A program made the translations under genes and the position numbers. Below are positions 33,701-42,700 of a stretch of 44,087 nucleotides of DNA, piece after piece. The notes under the pieces are model-generated. The model did no database searches. It saw nothing but the letters and a program-made list of their open reading frames with translations, and was not told the DNA's origin. Numbering within the stretch: the stretch's first letter is position 1; every line of letters begins with the position of its first letter. This DNA comes from Prevotella sp. (lineage in GTDB: Bacteria > Bacteroidota > Bacteroidia > Bacteroidales > Bacteroidaceae), in contig JAFUUL010000043.1 of assembly GCA_017483805.1 (NCBI GenBank), forward strand, positions 1 through 44,087, given 5' to 3'.

Positions 33701-36700
33701 AGCGCAGCAGTAACCGTATAAAGATGCAACAGTACTCAACACCTCTGCCGATGTCGTTTGTTGCTGATGTGTTTGCTTATAGCGACGGTATGAAAGACGT
33801 GCTGGAGCCTACAGCCGGAAACGGCATGATGGTGTTTGCGATTCCTGAGTCATCCGTACACGCCAACGAACTGGACGCAACGCGGCTTGACAATCTCAGG
33901 GCTCAGAAGTTCAAGAAGGTTACAGACCAAGATGCCACGGAGCCGTTTGAAGGCAACGAGCAGTATGATGCCGTGATAGCCAACCCGCCGTTTGGTGGAG
34001 CGGTCGCCAAGGAGTATGATGGCAAGATGATTCCTGGCTTGGCAGAGCAGATTGCACTCAATGCACTCTCGAAGATGAAAGACGATGGCAAGGCAGCCAT
34101 TATCATCGGTGGAAACATGGAGTATGCGCCCAATGGTGCCATCAAGAGCGACAAGGCCTTCTTTACCTATCTGTACGACCATTACAATGTGAAGGGCGTG
34201 ATAGATATGGATGGTAAGTTGTATAGCAGGCAGGGTACGACCTATCCCACGCGAATGATATTGATAGACGGTCGCAGGAGCGAAGAAGAGAGAGCACAGA
34301 CCAAGGTCTATCCTCCTGTCAAGGATAATGCCCCAAGAAAGGCTACTACCTTTGATGAACTATTCGATATTGCAGAAGAAATAAGAAACAATAATAATAA
34401 GACAAATGGAAACGAAGTATTACGCACCTCAGGGCCAGTTGTGGAGTCTAACACTGGCAACACACAGCGGCAATCTCAGGGAGAGCGACGTCGTGGAGAA
34501 TCTGATGCGAATGGCACTGATGGACAGTCAAGAAGTGCCAGACGCACAGGAGGCGAGCCAGCAGTTAGAGGAAATGAGCCAGGAGTCGTACAGCAACCTT
34601 CGGGCGTGGTGTCGAGACAGAATGGCACAGGAGGACTTTCAACTGTATCTCAACGACCATCCGCTACCGATCGGGGAGAAACTCGAACCGATAACGGACG
34701 AGGAAGCGATGTGGGAGGTACTGAACGAGTACAGCCTGCAAGACCTAGTAATAAGCAAACTGGACAGCAGCGCGACGAGAGAGTAGAGGAGAAGCGCGAA
34801 CTTACTTCTGACAAACTGCCGTATCGCCCACACAACGGAGCGTTCTCACTTGAATCTGTAGCCCCTGCCGCAATGGTTGAGGCTATGGATAACACCTTGA
34901 AGGAGATAGAGAGGGAGTTTGGTAATGTGGACGATTTTGTCACAACCGAACTCGGCTATGACTCTGCGGAGGAGATGCACAATGCCCTCGCTGCAGAGCA
35001 GGTGGATAGTGTCGCTATGGCTATCTGGAACATGAAGAAGGGTGAGGGCATGGTGATAGGCGACCAGACTGGCGTAGGCAAGGGCCGACAGATGGCCGCT
35101 TTGATACGTTGGGCCGTCAGACAGGGTAAAAAGCCCGTCTTTGTCACCAAAGATGCCGACCTGTTCTCTGATATTTACCGCGACTTGGTGGATATAGGAA
35201 GCGGAGATTTGAGGCCGTTTATTTTCAACTCAGGTGTTACGATAACTGATGCCAATGGTCGTGTCGTACACAAGTCGCTTAGTGACGCAACACAGAAGAA
35301 GGTGCTTGCAATGGATGAGTTGCCAGATGGTTTTGATTTTGCCATCCTGTCTTATCCACAGATGAACACCGGCGACAGAATTTCGCAAGAGGAATCCGGC
35401 AAGGAGGCCAAGGATCGTGGCGAACGCGGCAAGAAAGGCAAGGCCGTTAAAGCAGGCAGGCCCACGCCAAAGGCAGACTTCCTGCGTAAGATTTCGAAGG
35501 ACAACTACCTATTGATGGATGAGAGTCAGAATGCCGCAGGTAGTGGCAACACTGGCGCCTATTTCCAGAGCATTCTGAAAGATGCCAAGGCCGTCACATT
35601 TGCATCGGCCACCTTTGCCAAGCGTCCCGACACGATGCCTTTGTATGCCATTCGTACCGCTATCAGCAAAGCCAAGGTGAAGACCTGGGAGTTGATACAG
35701 ATGATCAGCAAAGGCGGTGTTACCTTGCAGGAGATTATGAGTCGCGCCATGACCAGTGCCGGTCAGATGGTGAGACGCGAGCGCGACATGAGCGATGTGC
35801 GTACCGACTGGAAGACCATTGATGCCCCCGAGACCTCGCAGAAGGCCCGCAGAGACTATGACAACGTGATGAGAGCCTTCAATGCTATCATTTCCTTCCA
35901 GGAGGACTATATAGCACCTGTTCTTGCCGCAAAGAGTGCAGAGTTCGCGAGCATGGCCAGCACCGTAACAGAACGTAGAGGTACGGAGAAAGCCGGTGTA
36001 GACAATCCACCATTTGTCAACAGGCTGTATAATTTCAGCAAGCAGTTGCTTCTGTCGCTGAAAGTAGACGCCGTGGTTGACGAGGTGGTTAAGGAGATAG
36101 AGGCAGGGCACAAGCCAGTCATCGCCCTGGAGAATACACTGGAGAGCGCACTGGACGAATACGCCGTAGGTGATACTATTGACGACCCCACGCTGTTTGG
36201 TAAGTTGAAGAAAGGACTTGACGCCTGTTTCCGTTACACCATCAAGAATGAGGATGGCGACGAGATGGGCGGTGTGCTGCAACCAGAAGAACTTGGCGAA
36301 GAAGGAGAGCGGGCGTATAACGAACTTGTAGACCTCATTCAGGAGTCCACACAGGGTATGTTCATCAGTCCGCTGGATGCTATCACGGAGAAACTGAAGG
36401 CCAGAGGGATAAAGGTTGGCGAGATTTCTGGCCGTAAGAGTCGGGCGGTGTTTGTTTCCGACGCTGACGCATCGGACACGGTGGCTGGGCATTATGAGGT
36501 GAGGAAGCGCGAGAATACCGATAGAAAGAAACTGGCTCGTGACTTCAACAGCGGAGATTTGGATGTGTTGATTATCAATAAGACCGGCTCTACTGGTATC
36601 TCGCTGCACGCTTCAAAGCGCTTTACCGACCAGCGTCCCAGAACGATGATTATGGCGCAGCCGTTGAGTGATATTAACGACTATATGCAGATGATTGGCC

Positions 36701-39700
36701 GTATTGACAGAACTGGACAGGTGCATCGAGGCTATTATATCAACCTTGGCTTGCCAGTACCTGCAGAGACTCGTTTCATGATGATGCTTGCCAACAAACT
36801 GAAATCGCTGAATGCCAATACCACCACCTCGCAGGAGAACAAGGATAACGAGGTGGATGCTCCCGACCTATTGAACAAGTACGGTGACCAGGTGATGATA
36901 GAATATCTGAGAGACAATCCCGATGTATATCGTAAGTTGGGTGAGTTCTTGAAGGACAGGTCAGAGCCAGGAGCCTCGACCGTTTCTGCAGCAAGGCTGG
37001 ACGAGTACAAAGCGAAGGAAGGTGACGCAAGACAGATAACAGGTCGTGTTGCCCTGCTGAGTGTAGACGAGCAGGACGACTTCTACGATGATGTGACCCG
37101 TCGCTATAATGAGTTGATCAAGTATCTGAACGACACCAATAGCAACGACTTGAAGATAACTGTCATGCCGTTGAGGGCACGGACGATAGACAGGCAGGTG
37201 TCTTCGGAGGGTACAGCGCCGGGAACCACCAATCCGTTTGCCGATAATGCCTACGTAGAGTGGGTGGAGATGGATATTCTCAAGAAGCCCATGAAGGCCG
37301 ATGAGGTAAGCAGGACTATTGAGCAGTTGAATCCAGAAGGCAGGGTGCAGCAGATTATCGCCACCGTGGAGCGCGAGACACAGGAGAAACTGGACAAGGA
37401 GCAGGAGCGTTACGAGGCAGCCAAAGCCAAGGCCGAGGAAGATATTAAGGCCAAGGCTGAGGCCATTAACGGTCAGCAGAAGCGCACGCCAGAACAGAAG
37501 AAGGAGGCTGTAGACAAGTATGCAACCGAGAAACGTCAGGCCCTTGAAGAAAGCCACCAAAAGATGGTGAACAAGATAGACGCCAACCATGAGCGCCTGA
37601 TGAAATACCTGCGTATGTTCAGCGTTGGCGACTCCGTTCTTGTGCCTGATGATTTGACCACCGACGCCTTCCTTGGCTCTGTGAACGGCATCTTCTGTGG
37701 ATTTAAGGCCAAGGACGAGAATGTCACCCAGTCGACCACCCTCGCCGTATTTGTCACCCTTGACGGCCGCAGAAAGATTGAGGTAAAGATTTCTGACTGG
37801 AACGCACTGGCCCGTATCAACAATATGACGCAGGAAAACTGGGATGCCGCTCAGGAGGTGACGCTATCCAACTGGGATAGTCAGATACCGACGAGCAGCC
37901 GTAAGCATGGCTATATCATGACGGGCAACATCTTGCAGGCCATATCAGACACCAACTTCCAGGGCCATCTGATTACCTTTACCGACAGCGAAGGCAACGT
38001 GAGAGACGGTTTGTTGATGCCCGACAAGTGGGAGCCAAGCCAGTTGAAGGGAGCCACGGTGCCTATCTCTCAGAGGAAAGAGAGAATCAAGAGTCTTCCG
38101 ATGAAGGACAAGGTCACCAGTGCTGACGGCCGTGTGACCATCACCCGCTATTGGGGCTACTACCATCTGGATGTTCCCAAGTCGAAGAAGCAGGGTGGTG
38201 AGTTCTACCTTGACAAGAGGTTGCTTGACTTGGTGAATGGCAACGACTTCTTTACAGCCAGCGGCAATATGCGCGGCACCGTGCCAAACGAGAACATTGA
38301 TGCCGTGCTTGACCGCCTGGGAGAAATGGGCGTGACGCTGCCGAGCGACAGGAAGGTGGAGTTCAACGAGACAATAGACACGGAAGACCCGATAGATGCC
38401 ATCCGTCAGGCTGCTAATGGTTGGAGAAGAAGCGTGAAAGAATCTGAAAGTTCGTTAAGCGAGTCCTCACAAGTGAATGAGTCTGAAAAGAAATCCGTAC
38501 CTTTGGAGCGCAGGACAATGAAGTCCTACACCGATAAAGATGGAAATTACCATACAGGAATTGAAGAAGAGATTGCCGGATTGGAATCCGACATCGCCCG
38601 AGCAGGAAGAGAAGATGCTGGAACTGATGAAAAAGTTTCAGAAGCACAGACTTCCTCCCGACCCGTTTCTGGACGAAGAGTAAACGAACTTCGCCGCGAG
38701 GCCGCCAAACTTCGTGCCGAGATAGCCCGTCGCAATCAGAAGAAGCAGGATTTACGTAAGAAGTACAACATCGACGAGAAAGGCAATATCTCTCTCGACG
38801 ATTTGACACGTATGTTCCGCGACCTTAATAGTAATAAGGTATTAGGCAAGTTGTTTGATAAGGTGTTTGACATTCTTAATACTCTTGGCACCAAGTTCCG
38901 ATTCTCTGATAACTTTGATGCTCTTACAGGTGGTGAGGCATTCGGTTACCTTAACGGAATATTCCTGAATTGGGATGTTTACACCCGAGATGTTCCAGAC
39001 CAGCAGAAAGCCAAGACCATTCTCCACGAAATGATCCATGGCGTGGCCTATCAGTTGTTGGACCGCTACGAAAACCAGTCTGTTCGCAAACTTTCTGCCG
39101 CACAGGAGAAGTTAGCCAAGGAAATCTTTGACATCTACGAAGCGGTTAAGAAAGCCAACCCCAAGGATAAGAAAGGAGGAAGTCCTTACGGCCTGACAAG
39201 TGCTCACGAAATGCTTTCGGAGATTGCAAATCCTGAGTTCCGAAATATTCTCGATAGCATACCATATCGTGAAGGTATGAGTGTATGGCAAAGACTGAAA
39301 GAGTGGCTGAAAGATGTTTTAGGTTCATTTGGCCTTGACATTAAAGGCAACACAGCCCTTAATAGTCTGGAGAAAGCCTTTGATGATGTTATCGACAATT
39401 ACGACGATACGGGCATCGGAGAGTATAGCGGTATTCTTTCAGAGGTAGAGCAAGATATAAGGAATGCCGGTTACAAGGGTGACATCATGGACTTGGTGGA
39501 AGAAAACTTCCTTGACGGTGGTGGCACTGCTTCACTTGTTGAGGATGAAGAACTAATCAAGAGACTGGAGTCGGAGCCCAAAATAAAGGTATATCGCGCC
39601 ATGCAATTGCAGGGTGGCAAATTATACCCACCAATGGCCGCCAAGGTAAACGGCAAGTGGCAAGACCCGCTGCCGCTTGGTGAGTGGTCGCAGGCAGACG

Positions 39701-42700
39701 AGCATCCAGAACTGGTTGATAAGAATGGCAAGTTTACGCTCGACAAGGGTAACGGCAAGACCGTAGCCGGTGTGGTGTATGCGCCATATATGCACGGCTC
39801 TACCACAATGCTTAACGACCAATTCAAGGAGGCGCAAGACCGTCCTGAGTTAGTTGTTGTTGAGGCCGAAATGCCAGAATCAGAACTGACAAGCGGTTAT
39901 CAGGCAGAGAAGAGTCCGAGAAGGACAGGCCGTTTGCCTTGGAAGGCAGGCACCATACAAGGTCAGTTGACGGGAACACGCGATGTTATCCTCTCCCGTT
40001 GGGTGAAGCCTATAAGGATCGTACCCGCTTCCGAGGTTGCACAGAGCATTAAGCAGATGATTGACGGACAGGTGGAAGTGATGCCTACCAATGTCGTTAC
40101 TCCCGAGCAGCGCGAGGAACTGGAGAAACTTGGCGTAAAGTTTGTGAAGACCAGCAACCAGGAAATCGTGCAGGAGGGTGAGCATAAGGGTGAGCAGTAT
40201 TCTGACGCCTACGGGAAAAAGGCGAAGCGGAAAGCCCGTCCGAGATCGGCCGTGCAAGGTAGAAAGAAGGCGGTTGACGGCGACCCGATACAAGCCATTA
40301 AGGATGCCGCCAGCAAGTGGGTCAGAGGTAAGGCAGACAGAGAGGGAATGACCCCCGAGGCACACTCTGCCAAGGCCGTATATAACGAGCGACTGAACAC
40401 TGTGGAGATGGTGTTTGCTGAGGCATATCAGGACGCTATGGTATCGCTGAAAACGGCTCAGAACGCTATCGCGCAGGATAAGGATATTCCCGACTCGCAG
40501 AATGCCTACATGGCAGAGAACCTGATGCACGGCAAGAACAAGAACGAGCAGGACTTGTATAATAAGATGTTCCGTGACCCGCTGATTGCCACCATCAACA
40601 AGATTATGAACGCAACGGGTATGAACTGGGGTGACGTAGACCGTTACGTCTACACCAAGTCAGGCTTGGAGCGAAACAGGGAGTTCTTCGTTAGAGACTG
40701 GCTCGCCAAGGAGATGGGCAAGACAACAGACGCTTCTGAACTGACCCGTCTTAAGCAGTTGTCGGATGACTGGCAAGACAAGAAAAATGCGGCCTACGAG
40801 GACCTGCAGGATGGCTTTATTAGTTTCGCAGAATATCTTGAAGAACTAGACAGATTCGTCCGCACGAACCTGGACAGTGGCTATGTGGCCGAGGATCATG
40901 ACTACTCAGGATTCAGAGCCATGTTTGGTGATGAAGAGGGTGAGTATGACGAGGCCGCTATCATCGAGGAACTGATGGAGCAGGAGGGTGCTATTGCCGA
41001 TGCTGACGCATCGGACACGGTGGCCACCCTTTGGGAGCAGATACGAGGTGCTACCCGCTACGGACTGGAGAGATACAGGGAGGCCGGTATGCGCAGCGAT
41101 GAGCAGATAGACCAGATAGAGAGTATGTTCCACTGGTATGTGCCTATGAGAGGGTTCAAGGAAGACAAGGGTGAGGATATGTACCAGTATTTCACGGCCA
41201 AGGGAACCTCCAAGAGTTATGTTGGAGGGCTGTTGAAACATGCCAAGGGTCGTGGTAGTGAGGCTAACTATCCTATCTCTACCATCTTTGCCATGACCTA
41301 TAAGGCTATCTCCGACTGCAATCAGAACATGGTGAACCAGAAACTCTACCGTCTGTGTCAGGCCAATCCGAACGACCTTATCGTGCTGAGTGACAGTTGG
41401 GCTGTGCTTAATGAGGCTACGGGAGAATGGGAGGAAGTCGCCCCCGAGATTGATGACGATATGAGCGAAGAGGAGATTCGCGAGGCTACGCTGGCTTGGG
41501 AAGAGAATATGCGGCAGATGGCATCTGCCGGGAATGCGAAGAAGATAACCGGCAGGGCACAGTTGGACTACAAGCCGATTGACAAGAAAAACAGGTCGGA
41601 GCATGTGGTAGAGGTGCGCATCAACGGTCAGCCGAAGCGCATGACCGTGGTCGGCAATCCCCGTATGGCGCAGGCTTTGAACGGGCAGTTGCGGTTTGAG
41701 AGGGGCAAAAACATCTTCTCGAAGTGGAACGCATCCATAAAGAATATGATGGCCTCGCTGTTTACGACCTATTCGCCCACGTTTGCTCTGAGAAACATGT
41801 TCCGCGACTGGACACACTTTCGCATGATGCTGGAGGTACGCGAGGGTCACGGCTATGCTGCACGGGCCAACAAGTACTATCGCCAGTCGTTGTTCAAGAT
41901 GGTTGGCTTGTTCAAGAAATATCGTGAGGGTACGCTTGACGAATCGAAGGAGATTGAGCGCGACTTCAAGGACTTTATGGATAACGGCGGCATCACAGGT
42001 TTTGTGTTCATGCAGAAGATAGATGATATCCAGAAGGAAATGGAGGATATCTATAAGAAGCAGAAAGCAGGAAAACACATTCGTCTGAACAACAACATAT
42101 GGGAGAAGATACTTGGTGCAGTAGAAGCAGTGAATGAGGGTATCGAGAACAATGCCCGCTTTGCCACCTACAGAACCTCACGTCACTATGCCGGCCGCAC
42201 CAAGGCACGCTCAGCCTACGATGCCAAGGAGATAACCGTGAACTTCAACCGCAAGGGTGCAGGCGGTAAGACCTATGGTTTCAAGAGTCAGAGCAAGGCC
42301 GTTGAGGATGCTGCAAAGGCATTCGGCGTGACGAGTCAGATTCTTGGTGAGGGTCGTATCTTCTTCAACGCAACGGTGCAGGCTATTGCCACCACGTTCA
42401 AGAACTTCCAGAACCAGGATGGCAGTCTGAACAAGAAGTATATAGCCAAATGGGCATCGATGTATGCTTTGCCTCCATTTATGTTTGGACTTGCCTTGCC
42501 GATGATTAACAAGGCGCTCGCAGCCGCTCTTGACGATGACGGCGATGATGATCCGTATGCAAACCTAGCAGAGTGGACGCGACGCAGAAACATCTGTATA
42601 TACATAGGTGGTGATAACTTCATTACTATCCCTGTAGGCCAGGAGTTGGCAGCATTCCTCTCGTTGGGTGACATTGTTGCCGGCAATACCTATGCTCCGG

